From contig NZ_PIZU01000004.1 of NCBI RefSeq assembly GCF_002838065.1, forward strand, positions 151,760-215,759: a stretch of DNA of 64,000 bases. The letters run 5' to 3'. Position 1 is the first letter of the stretch. The number at the start of each line of letters is the position of its first letter. A program made the position numbers and the translations under genes. Origin of the DNA: Mycobacterium hubeiense (GTDB lineage: Bacteria > Actinomycetota > Actinomycetes > Mycobacteriales > Mycobacteriaceae). The notes under the pieces are model-generated. The model was not told the DNA's origin. It did not search any database and worked only from the letters and a program-made list of their open reading frames with translations. Below, one piece after another: positions 25,295 to 33,897 of the stretch.

Positions 25295-26575
25295 ATGGAT
25301 ATCGCCCCGACCACCGCCCAGCTGCGGGCCCGGGGCGCGCTTCATCTCATGTTCGACCCGGTGTTCGGCGCGCTGTTCTGGGGCAAGATCTTCGCCGTCG
25401 TCGGGGTGTGGACGCACGGCATCGTCGCCGCCATCGTCATGTTCGAGGCCACCGGCTCGGCGCTGATGGTCGGCCTGGTCGGTGTCGTGCAGTTCGGACC
25501 GCAATTGCTCCTCAGCCCGACGAGCGGCAAGTGGGCCGACCGCGGCAACCCCGCCCGTCAGATCTTGCTCGGGCGCGTGCTCTGCGTCGCGGGGTCCGGT
25601 TCGGTGGCGGCCTGGCTGGCGCTGGACGGCCAGCACGCCGCGGGTGCGGTGCTGCTGGGCTCGTTGCTCGTGGGCATCGGATTCGTGGTGGGCGGCCCAG
25701 CCATGCAGTCGATCGTGCCGAGCCTGATTCGCGACGGCGAACTGCCGACGGCGATGGCGCTCAACAGCTTTCCGATGACGATCGGCCGGTTGATCGGACC
25801 CGCCGTCGGCGCCTACATCGCCGCGCATCTCGGCGCGACGACGGCGTTCGCCGTGAGCGCCGGTCTGCACCTCATCTTCGCGATTTTCCTTGTCGTGGTG
25901 CGCTTCCCGGCTCCGCCGGGCCTGCCGGACGACACCGACTTCCGGGTGCGCGCCGCGCTGCGCTATGTCTGGCGGGATCGCCCGCTGCTGCTGGCTCTGG
26001 TCGCGGTGACGACGGTCGGGTTTGCGTCCGACCCGTCGATCACCCTGACGCCGTCGATGGCCGAACAACTCGGCGGCGGAACGCAATTGGTCGGCATCCT
26101 GTCTGCGGCATTCGGCATCGGCGCGGCGGCCGGTATGGCCATGCTGGCGCTGATGCGCGGCCGGGTCGCATCGGGATGGGTGTCGACGATCGGGCTGTGG
26201 CTGATGGGCGCGGGCTGCGTGCTGCTCGCGATCGATTCGGTGATCGCCGTGGCGCTGGCGGGCTTCGTCGTCGCGGGCCTGGGCTTCGGGTGGGCGATGA
26301 CGGGGCTCAGCACCGTCGTGCAGGAGCGCGCGCCCGACGCGTTGCGGGGCCGCATCATGGCGCTGTGGCTGGTTGGCTTCATCGGATCGCGCCCGTTCGC
26401 CGCGCTGGTGCTGGGCGGGACGGCCGACGCGCTCAACGTGCAGGCCGCGTTCGCGGTCGCCGGAGCGGTGACGCTGGCCGTCGCGCTGCTGTGTCGGCCG
26501 TCGACGCTCGCACGTGTGCGACGATCTGCAGATGAACCCGCAGGACGATCCCGAGGCCCGGATCCGGGAGCTTGA
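25295..26575 (+). CDS. MFS transporter
   Basis: A 426-residue major facilitator with about 11-12 hydrophobic segments and the loop motif SGKWADRGNPARQIL after TM2, typical of the EntS-like/MFS_3 exporters. TM4 to TM5 contains GPAMQSIVPSLIRDGELPTAMALNS, another hallmark of that group. The substrate is unknown; drug or siderophore efflux is usual for relatives. TACGTT lies 7 nt before the ATG, compatible with a leaderless transcript. Its 3' end overlaps the next gene by 44 nt in another frame. Confidence 0.88.
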   Translation: MDIAPTTAQLRARGALHLMFDPVFGALFWGKIFAVVGVWTHGIVAAIVMFEATGSALMVGLVGVVQFGPQLLLSPTSGKWADRGNPARQILLGRVLCVAGSGSVAAWLALDGQHAAGAVLLGSLLVGIGFVVGGPAMQSIVPSLIRDGELPTAMALNSFPMTIGRLIGPAVGAYIAAHLGATTAFAVSAGLHLIFAIFLVVVRFPAPPGLPDDTDFRVRAALRYVWRDRPLLLALVAVTTVGFASDPSITLTPSMAEQLGGGTQLVGILSAAFGIGAAAGMAMLALMRGRVASGWVSTIGLWLMGAGCVLLAIDSVIAVALAGFVVAGLGFGWAMTGLSTVVQERAPDALRGRIMALWLVGFIGSRPFAALVLGGTADALNVQAAFAVAGAVTLAVALLCRPSTLARVRRSADEPAGRSRGPDPGA

Positions 26576-27077
26576 GCGCCCGCTCGCCGATGTCGCTCGG
26601 ACCTCCGAATTGGGCACCACGCCCTATGCGCCGTATACGCCTCCGAAGAAGGGCTTTCGGCCGTGGCTTTGGGCGCTGGTGTGTCTCGCTGTCGTCGTGC
26701 CGGTGATCGCAGCAATTGGCTACTTCACGACGAGCACGCCCGACGTCGTCAGCGGCGGTGCAATCGAGGAGACCACCACTTTCGTTGAGGCGCCGCCGAT
26801 TACGGACTCTGCGAGCGGTGTGTTGAGCGTCTCCGGCATCGGCGAGAATAGAACGGTTGACTGCAACAACAGCCTCATCACTATCAGCGGCGCCGAGAAC
26901 ACCGTCACGATCACCGGCCGCTGCGGCAAACTGAGCGTGTCGGGCGTCTACAACCGCGTCACCGTCGACGACGTCGAGTACATCATTGTGTCCGGCTTCG
27001 AGAATCAGATCGTCTACCACTCGGGGTCGCCGGAGATCCACAACATAGGAAACGACAACAGCGTCGAGCAGGGCTGA
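26532..27077 (+). CDS. DUF3060-type membrane-anchored protein
   Basis: A 181-residue protein with a charged N-terminus, one transmembrane helix (FRPWLWALVCLAVVVPVIAAI, about 43-63) and an exported beta-rich domain (about 95-181) with repeats such as GVLSVSGIGENRTVDCNNS, LITISGAENTVTITGRC and KLSVSGVYNRVTVDDVE. The repeating pattern and two Cys are those of mycobacterial DUF3060 proteins, of unknown function. The ATG at 26532 is chosen over an upstream start six codons earlier. It overlaps the MFS gene. Confidence 0.75.
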   Translation: MNPQDDPEARIRELERPLADVARTSELGTTPYAPYTPPKKGFRPWLWALVCLAVVVPVIAAIGYFTTSTPDVVSGGAIEETTTFVEAPPITDSASGVLSVSGIGENRTVDCNNSLITISGAENTVTITGRCGKLSVSGVYNRVTVDDVEYIIVSGFENQIVYHSGSPEIHNIGNDNSVEQG

Positions 27078-27105
27078 GCTACTCCGTCGGCCGTTGCGGC
27101 GGGCT

Positions 27106-27150
27106 TATGCCTAGGATTCGTGCCAGTATTTGACTCGAATCCTAGGCATA
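27106..27150. repeat. Hairpin element C (perfect 15-bp stem)
   Basis: TATGCCTAGGATTCG at 27106-27120 pairs perfectly with 27136-27150 around a 15-nt loop, TGCCAGTATTTGACT. A second element with the same loop core but a different stem follows at 27179. The gap lies between two plus-strand genes (DUF3060 and recC) and may end the upstream transcript, though no U-run is seen. Confidence 0.75.
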
Positions 27151-27178
27151 GCGCCGCGCCCGCGTCTGCGGCGGCCGT

Positions 27179-27223
27179 TAGGTGGAGGACCCGTGCCACT
27201 ATTTGACACAAATCCTCTACCTA
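27179..27223. repeat. Hairpin element D, paralogue of element C
   Basis: TAGGTGGAGGA at 27179-27189 pairs with TCCTCTACCTA at 27213-27223 (one G-U). The inner sequence GTGCCACTATTTGAC is the same as in element C except for one base, and AATCCT follows in both, whereas the outer stems differ in sequence and remain self-complementary. Confidence 0.7.
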
Positions 27224-27285
27224 GCGAACTATGCGCCCCGCGATCGCGCACGTGACGTCAGCCCCTTCTCCTATCGTTGAGCGCA

Positions 27286-30200
27286 ATGGCACTGCACCTG
27301 CACCGTGCTGAGCGCACTGATCTTCTGGCCGACGGTCTCGGTGCCCTGCTCTCGACACCGCTGCCCGACCCGTTCGCCGAGGAGCTCGTCATCGTCCCGG
27401 CGAAGGGTGTCGAGCGCTGGCTCAGTCAGCGGCTCTCGCATATCCTCGGCCGCTCGGACGGCGCCGACGGGGTCTGCGCGGGCATCGCGTTCCGCAATCC
27501 CCGCTCGTTGATCGCGGAAATCACCGGCACCAAAGCCGACGACCCGTGGTCGCCCGACGCGATGGTGTGGCCGCTGCTCGAGGTCATCGACGGCTGCCTC
27601 GACGAGCCCTGGTGCACGACGCTGGCCACGCACCTCGGCCATTTCGAGGCCGGCGAGGAGAAGGAGTTGCGGCAGGGCCGCCGCTACGCCGTGGCGCGTC
27701 GCCTCGCGGGCCTGTTCGCGTCCTATGCCCGCCAGCGCCCGCAGCTGCTCGTCGACTGGCTCGACGGCGACGACACGGCGCTCGATGACGACCTGCGCTG
27801 GCAGCCTCCGCTGTGGCGCGCACTTGTCGACCGTATCGACGCCGACCCGCCGCACATCCGCCACGCGAAAACCCTTGCCCGACTGCAGGAGTCGCCGATA
27901 GATCTGCCTGAACGGCTCTCGCTGTTCGGCCACACCCGACTGCCTGTCACCGAGATCGAGCTGCTCGACGCGCTGGCCACCCACCACGACCTGCACCTGT
28001 GGCTGCCGCACCCCAGCGACAGCTTGTGGCAGGCGCTCGCAGGCATGCAAGGGCCTGTCCCCCGCCGCGAGGACACCAGCCACCGCGCCGTTGCTCATCC
28101 CCTGCTGGCCACCCTCGGCCGCGATCTGCGCGAGCTCCAACGCTCTCTGCCCGAGCCGCACACCGACGAATATCTCGGCAGCGCACAACATCCCGACACG
28201 CTGCTCGGCTGGCTGCAGTCCGACATCACCGCCAACGCCGTCCGCCCGACCGGCCGCAGGCTGGCTTCGACCGACCGCAGCGTCCAGGTGCACAGCTGCC
28301 ACGGGCCCGCCCGTCAGATCGACGTGCTGCGTGAGGTGCTTCTCGGTCTGCTGCAGGACGATCCGACGCTGGAGCCGCGCGACATCCTCGTCATGTGCCC
28401 GGACATCGAAACCTATGCCCCGCTGATCGTCGCCGGGTTCGGTCTCGGCGACGTCGTGCACGGTGCGCATCCGGCCCACCGGTTGCGGGTCAAGCTGGCC
28501 GACCGCGCGCTCACCCAGACCAATCCGTTGCTTGGGGTGGCATCGCAACTCCTGAGCCTGGCCGGCGGACGCGCCACCGCCAGCGAGGTGCTCAATCTCG
28601 CCGAGGCCCCGCCGATCCGGGCCCGATTCGGCTTCACCGACGACGACCTCGACGCGATCGGAGACTGGGTGCGCGAGGCCAACATTCGCTGGGGTTTCGA
28701 CCAGCAGCACCGGCTGCCCTACGGCGTGGACTTCGTGCAGAACACCTGGCGGTTCGGCATCGACCGGGTGCTGGCCGGCGTCGCGATGTCCGACGATTCG
28801 CACGCCTGGCTCGACACCACCCTGCCGCTCGACGACGTCAGCAGCAACCGCGTCGAGCTGGCCGGCCGCCTCGCCGAATACGTCGAACGCCTGCACACCG
28901 TCGTCGAATCCCTTTCAAGCGCACGGCCACTCACCGACTGGCTGGCCGCGCTCAGCGACGGCATCGCAACGCTGACAGAGGCTCCCGACGACCACGCCTG
29001 GCAGACCAGCCAGGTCGAACGCGAATTCGGCGATGTGCTTGCCACCGCTGGCCCGCGGGCCGACACCGTGCTCCGGCTCCCCGACGTCAAGGCGCTGCTG
29101 GACCGTCATCTCGCCGGCCGTCCCACCCGCGCCAACTTCCGCACCGGCACACTCACGGTGTGCACGATGGTGCCGATGCGCTCCGTCCCGCATCGCGTGG
29201 TGTGCCTCGTCGGGCTCGACGACGGAGTGTTCCCGCGGCTGGGCGTGGTCGACGGCGACGACGCATTGGCCCGCGACCCGATGACCGGCGAACGCGACAT
29301 CCGTTCCGAGGACCGGCAATTGCTGCTCGACGCCATCGGCGCGGCGACCGAGAAGCTGGTCATCACCTACACCGGCGCCAATGAATACTCCGGCCAGCGC
29401 AAACCACCCGCGGTCCCTCTGGTCGAATTGCTCGACACCCTCGACATCACCACTGAAGCCAAGATCCGCGACACCATAGTCGTCGAACACCCGTTGCAGC
29501 CCTTTGACATTCGCAATGTCACGCCGGGCGCGCTCGGCGTTCCCCAGGAGCCGTTCACCTTCGACCCGACCGCCCTCACCGCGGCGAAAGTCGCTGCCGG
29601 CCAAAGGGCCCCACGTCCGCCGTTGCTGACGCAGCCGCTGCCACCACCGCCTCCGGACGACGTCGCGCTCGAGGATCTGATCGGCTTCTTCAAGGATCCC
29701 GTCAAGGGGTTCTTCCGCGCGCTCGACTACACGCTGCCGTGGGACGTCGGGGCGATCGAAGACGCCATGCCCGTCGAGATCGACGCCCTGCAGGAGTGGA
29801 AGGTCGGCGACCGCATGCTCGACGACATGCTGCGCGGCATGGACCCCAAGGCCGCGCAGCAGGCGGAATGGCGTCGCGGCTCGCTGCCACCGGGAAAGCT
29901 GGGCTGGCGCAAGGCCACCGAACTGCGGGACCAGGTCGCGGCGCTCGCGAGTGCGGCCCGCCGGCATCGCGCACACGAGCCGCGGGCCTACGACGTCGAC
30001 GTCCACATCGGTGATGGCCGTCGCGTCACCGGCACCGTACCGAGGGTATACGGCGAAAGGCTCGTCGCGGTCACGTACTCGAAACTCGACGGACGCCATC
30101 TGCTGGAGTCGTGGATTCGCTTGGTGGCGTTGGCCGCTCAGCATCCGGGCAAAGAGTGGTCGGCGGTGTGCATCGGCCGGCCGAAGCGGGGTAGTACGCC

Positions 30201-30567
30201 GAAGGAGCGGCTGCTCGGCTCGCCGCAACAGGCCGTCGACGTGCTCCGCGATCTCGTCGCAATCTATGACACGGGCCGTCGCGAGCCGATTCCGTTGCCG
30301 CTCAAGACGTCCTACGCCTGGGCCGAAGCCCGCTACAGCCGCGGCGATCCGATGCGTGAGGCGGGTTTCCGGTGGAACTCGAACCGGTTTCCCGGTGAGA
30401 ACGAACAGCCCGCCCATGTGCAGCAGTGGGGCCGCAACGCGCCGCTGAGCGTGCTGCTGCAACCGGTGCAACCCGGCGAGGAGTACGAGGGCGAGACCAC
30501 GCGGCTCGGCGCATTCGCCATGCGGCTGTGGCTGCCGATGCTGATGGCCGAACAGGATCCCGACTGA
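27286..30567 (+). CDS. recC: Exonuclease V (RecBCD) subunit RecC
   Basis: A 1093-residue RecC. The start MALHLHRAERTDLLADGL and the early block IVPAKGVERWLSQRLS match mycobacterial RecC; later blocks include PHRVVCLVGLDDGVFPR and RSEDRQLLLDAI, remnants of the inactivated helicase and nuclease folds. RecC holds the RecBCD complex together and recognises Chi in E. coli. In mycobacteria RecBCD works mainly in single-strand annealing rather than in recombination. The ATG at 27286 is used; the RecB start shares one base with the RecC stop (TGATG). Confidence 0.95.
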   Translation: MALHLHRAERTDLLADGLGALLSTPLPDPFAEELVIVPAKGVERWLSQRLSHILGRSDGADGVCAGIAFRNPRSLIAEITGTKADDPWSPDAMVWPLLEVIDGCLDEPWCTTLATHLGHFEAGEEKELRQGRRYAVARRLAGLFASYARQRPQLLVDWLDGDDTALDDDLRWQPPLWRALVDRIDADPPHIRHAKTLARLQESPIDLPERLSLFGHTRLPVTEIELLDALATHHDLHLWLPHPSDSLWQALAGMQGPVPRREDTSHRAVAHPLLATLGRDLRELQRSLPEPHTDEYLGSAQHPDTLLGWLQSDITANAVRPTGRRLASTDRSVQVHSCHGPARQIDVLREVLLGLLQDDPTLEPRDILVMCPDIETYAPLIVAGFGLGDVVHGAHPAHRLRVKLADRALTQTNPLLGVASQLLSLAGGRATASEVLNLAEAPPIRARFGFTDDDLDAIGDWVREANIRWGFDQQHRLPYGVDFVQNTWRFGIDRVLAGVAMSDDSHAWLDTTLPLDDVSSNRVELAGRLAEYVERLHTVVESLSSARPLTDWLAALSDGIATLTEAPDDHAWQTSQVEREFGDVLATAGPRADTVLRLPDVKALLDRHLAGRPTRANFRTGTLTVCTMVPMRSVPHRVVCLVGLDDGVFPRLGVVDGDDALARDPMTGERDIRSEDRQLLLDAIGAATEKLVITYTGANEYSGQRKPPAVPLVELLDTLDITTEAKIRDTIVVEHPLQPFDIRNVTPGALGVPQEPFTFDPTALTAAKVAAGQRAPRPPLLTQPLPPPPPDDVALEDLIGFFKDPVKGFFRALDYTLPWDVGAIEDAMPVEIDALQEWKVGDRMLDDMLRGMDPKAAQQAEWRRGSLPPGKLGWRKATELRDQVAALASAARRHRAHEPRAYDVDVHIGDGRRVTGTVPRVYGERLVAVTYSKLDGRHLLESWIRLVALAAQHPGKEWSAVCIGRPKRGSTPKERLLGSPQQAVDVLRDLVAIYDTGRREPIPLPLKTSYAWAEARYSRGDPMREAGFRWNSNRFPGENEQPAHVQQWGRNAPLSVLLQPVQPGEEYEGETTRLGAFAMRLWLPMLMAEQDPD

Positions 30568-33500
30568 TGGAGCGCTTCGATCTGCTGGGTCCGCTGCCCC
30601 CACCGCGATCGACGACCGTGCTGGAAGCCAGTGCCGGCACCGGAAAGACGTTCGCGCTCGCGGGCTTGGTCACTCGCTATGTCGCGGAGGGTGTGGCGAC
30701 GCTGGACCAGATGCTGCTCATCACCTTCGGCCGCGCCGCCAGCCAGGAGCTACGCGAGCGGGTGCGCAGCCAGATGCTCCACGCGCTGGTGGCGTTCGAC
30801 GACCCGTCGACGGTCGGCGACAACCAGCTCGTCGCGCACCTGCTCAACGGCACGCCCGAGGAACTGCGCCAACGCAAGCAGCGGCTCCACGACGCGCTGG
30901 CCACGTTTGACGCCGCCACTATTGCCACCATCCATCAGTTCTGCCAGCTGGTTCTGAAATCCCTTGGTGTGGCAGGCGATACCGACGCTGGTGTGACGCT
31001 GGTGGAGAGCCTCGACGACCTGGTCAGCGAGATCGTCGACGACCTCTATCTCGCGCACTTCGGACACCAGAGCGACGATCCGGTGCTCAGCCGCGGGCAG
31101 GCGCTGGAGCTGGCCCGCGAAGTCGTCGCCAACCCGAGCACCGAACTGCGGCCGGTCAGCCCGCCACCGGGATCCGAGGCCGCCGTGCGCGTCGACTTCG
31201 CCAACGCTGTCTGCACCGAGCTGGAGCGACGCAAACGCCGGCTCGGCATCCTCGGCTACGACGATCTACTGACCCGGCTCGCCGCGGCGCTGCACAAAGA
31301 CGACTCCCCCGCCCGCACCCGCATGCACCGGCGGTGGTCGATCGTGATGGTCGACGAGTTCCAGGACACCGATCCGGTGCAGTGGCAGGTGATCGAGCGG
31401 GCGTTCAGCGGCCATTCGACGCTGATCCTGATCGGCGATCCGAAGCAGGCCATCTACGCGTTCCGCGGCGGCGACATCGTCACCTATCTGCGGGCCGCGC
31501 AGACCGCCGGCGAGCGCCGCACGCTGGGCATCAACTGGCGCAGCGACGGGGTGCTCGTCGACAGCCTGCAGGCGGTGTTGCGCGACGCGCAGCTCGGCGA
31601 CGCCGAGATCGTCGTGCGTCCGGTCGAGGCCTACCACGGCGGTCATCGGCTGCAGGGTGCGCCGCACAACGAACCGTTCCGGCTGCGGGTGGTGTCGCGA
31701 GAAGCGTTGGGCACCAGGCCCGACCGCTATATCCAGATCGACAGGCTGCGTCAGCACATCGGCGAGGATCTGGCCGCTGACATCGGCGAGCTGCTGGCCA
31801 GCGCCGCGACGTTCTGCGGAAAGCGGTTGCAGGCCCGCGACATCGCGGTGATCGTCGAAACGCACAAGGACGCTCGCGCCTGCTTCGATGCGCTGGCCGC
31901 GGCCGGCATCCCCGCCGTCTACACCGGCGATTCGGACATCTTCGGTTCCAGGGCCGCCGACGACTGGCTGTGCCTGCTGGAGGCGTTCGACCAGCCGCAC
32001 CGGTCCGGGTTGGTGCGCGCCGCAGCCACCACGATGTTCTTCGGCGAAACCGCGGAAACCCTTGCGCTGGAGGGCGAGAAGCTGACCGACCGGATCGCGA
32101 ACACGCTGCGCGAATGGGCCGACCACGCGCGCGAACGCGGGGTTGCGGCGGTGTTTGAGGCCGCGCAATTGGCGGGCATGGGGCGACGGGTGTTGTCGTG
32201 GCACGACGGTGAGCGGCATATGACCGACCTGACCCACATCACGCAGGTGCTGCACGACACCGCGCACCGCGAGCACTACAGCCTGCCGGCGCTGCGTGAT
32301 TGGCTTCGCACCCAGCGCGACGAGCGCGGCGGCGCTACCGAACGCAACCGGCGCCTGGACAGCGACGCCGCCGCGGTGCAGATCATGACGGTGTGGGTGA
32401 GCAAGGGGCTGCAGTACCCAATTGTGTACTTGCCATTCGCATTCAACCGCAACATCCAAACCCGCGATGTGGTGCTGTTCCACGACCGCGATCAGCGGTG
32501 CCTCCACATCGGCGGCGAGGACAGCCCCGACTTCACCGCCGTCGAGCGGCTGGGTAAGCGTGAGGCGGCCAGCGACGACATCCGGCTCACCTACGTTGCG
32601 CTGACCCGGGCCCAGTCGCAAGTGGTGGCATGGTGGGCACCGTCGTACGACGAAGCCAACGGCGGGCTGTCACGGCTCTTGCGGGGCCGGCGGCCCGGCG
32701 AGCCGGTGGTGCCGGATCGCTGCGACCCGGCGAAGATCGACGACGCCGACGCGATGGCGGCTCTGCGCGCATGGGAGGACGTCGGCGGTCCGGTGCTCGA
32801 AGAGTCGGTGGTGGCCCCGCCCGCTGCGGTGGAATTGCCCGTGCCACCAACGGATCTCGCGGTGCGGCACTTCCACCGGTCGATCGATACGTCGTGGCGT
32901 CGGACGTCGTACTCCGGTTTGATTCGAGCTGCGGAGACGGCCGGGGTGTCGAGCGAGCCGGAGGTCGTCGAGCTCGACGACGAAGTCGCCGACGTCCCGC
33001 TGGTGGCGCCGCCGTCGGGCAGCGACGTGGTGTCGCCGATGGCCGACCTGCCGACCGGGGCGAAGTTCGGCACGCTGGTGCATGCCGTGCTGGAGACCGC
33101 CGATCCGTTCGCGCCCGACTTGGCCGCAGAGCTGGAGGCGCAGATCCGCGAGCACTCGGTGTGGTGGCCGGTCGATGTGGCCGCTTCGGATTTGGCCGCT
33201 GCGATGGTGCCGATGCACGACACCCCGCTGGGCCCGTTGGCGCCCGGGATGACACTGCGGCAGATCGGCTTGCGGGATCGGTTGCGGGAGCTGGACTTCG
33301 AGTTCCCGCTGGGCGGCGGGGAACTGTCCGGCATGGGCAGGCTGCTGAAAGAACACCTGCCCGCCGACGACGTCCTCGCGTCGTATGCGTCACGGCTCTC
33401 GGATGGGGCGTTGGCGCGGCAGGCGTTGCGCGGCTACCTCAGCGGGTCGGTGGACGCGGTGCTGCGGGTGGGCGACCGCTATCTCGTCGTCGATTACAAG

Positions 33501-33824
33501 ACGAACTGGCTGGGCGAGCCGGACCGGCCGTTGACCGCTGCGGACTACGGCCGGCTGCGGCTGGCCGAGGCGATGCTGCATTCGGACTATCCGCTGCAGG
33601 CGCTGTTGTATTGCGTTGTGCTGCACCGGTTCCTGCGGTGGCGGCTGCCGTCCTACGCCCCCGAACAGCATCTCGGCGGGGTGCTGTACCTGTTCGTCCG
33701 TGGCATGTGCGGTCCGGAGACGCCGGTGGTCGACGGCCATCCGGCCGGGGTGTTCAGCTGGCAGCCGCCGGCGGAGCTGATCGTGGCGCTGTCGGACATG
33801 CTCGATGGGAGGGCAGCGGCGTGA
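30567..33824 (+). CDS. recB: Exonuclease V subunit RecB
   Basis: A 1085-residue UvrD-like helicase-nuclease. Walker A is EASAGTGKTF (about 19-28), Walker B VDEFQDTDPVQW near 262, then GDPKQAIYAFRGGD. The C-terminal RecB nuclease has VDAVLRVGDRYLVVDYKTNW (the D and DYK catalytic residues, about 960-980). It is the 3'-5' motor and nuclease of RecBCD. Start and stop are coupled to recC; recD follows after a 73-bp purine-rich spacer. Confidence 0.96.
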   Translation: MERFDLLGPLPPPRSTTVLEASAGTGKTFALAGLVTRYVAEGVATLDQMLLITFGRAASQELRERVRSQMLHALVAFDDPSTVGDNQLVAHLLNGTPEELRQRKQRLHDALATFDAATIATIHQFCQLVLKSLGVAGDTDAGVTLVESLDDLVSEIVDDLYLAHFGHQSDDPVLSRGQALELAREVVANPSTELRPVSPPPGSEAAVRVDFANAVCTELERRKRRLGILGYDDLLTRLAAALHKDDSPARTRMHRRWSIVMVDEFQDTDPVQWQVIERAFSGHSTLILIGDPKQAIYAFRGGDIVTYLRAAQTAGERRTLGINWRSDGVLVDSLQAVLRDAQLGDAEIVVRPVEAYHGGHRLQGAPHNEPFRLRVVSREALGTRPDRYIQIDRLRQHIGEDLAADIGELLASAATFCGKRLQARDIAVIVETHKDARACFDALAAAGIPAVYTGDSDIFGSRAADDWLCLLEAFDQPHRSGLVRAAATTMFFGETAETLALEGEKLTDRIANTLREWADHARERGVAAVFEAAQLAGMGRRVLSWHDGERHMTDLTHITQVLHDTAHREHYSLPALRDWLRTQRDERGGATERNRRLDSDAAAVQIMTVWVSKGLQYPIVYLPFAFNRNIQTRDVVLFHDRDQRCLHIGGEDSPDFTAVERLGKREAASDDIRLTYVALTRAQSQVVAWWAPSYDEANGGLSRLLRGRRPGEPVVPDRCDPAKIDDADAMAALRAWEDVGGPVLEESVVAPPAAVELPVPPTDLAVRHFHRSIDTSWRRTSYSGLIRAAETAGVSSEPEVVELDDEVADVPLVAPPSGSDVVSPMADLPTGAKFGTLVHAVLETADPFAPDLAAELEAQIREHSVWWPVDVAASDLAAAMVPMHDTPLGPLAPGMTLRQIGLRDRLRELDFEFPLGGGELSGMGRLLKEHLPADDVLASYASRLSDGALARQALRGYLSGSVDAVLRVGDRYLVVDYKTNWLGEPDRPLTAADYGRLRLAEAMLHSDYPLQALLYCVVLHRFLRWRLPSYAPEQHLGGVLYLFVRGMCGPETPVVDGHPAGVFSWQPPAELIVALSDMLDGRAAA

Positions 33825-33897
33825 GCGCCCGAAGACGATCGCGAGTGAGGATCGCAGCGAGGAACGAGCGAGGACCGGAGCGAGCGGGAGTCGAGGA
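33825..33897 (+). repeat. Purine-rich short-repeat spacer between recB and recD
   Basis: The 73-bp gap is dominated by imperfect GAGCGAG/GCGAGGA-type repeats and remains open in the recD frame, so a recD start upstream within recB is possible. It ends in GAGGA just before the recD ATG. Function is unknown; it may be an expanded ribosome-binding region. Confidence 0.5.

Noticed and set aside
24884-26620. Minus-strand frame of 578 codons
   Set aside because: Antisense to TetR and MFS genes; composition is His/Arg/Gln-rich, typical of a shadow frame.
27101-27230. CRISPR-like repeat cluster
   Set aside because: Only two units with different outer sequences; no regular repeat-spacer pattern and no cas genes.
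28915-30603. Minus-strand frame of 562 codons opposite recC
   Set aside because: RecC is unambiguous on the plus strand; this frame has no recognisable domain.
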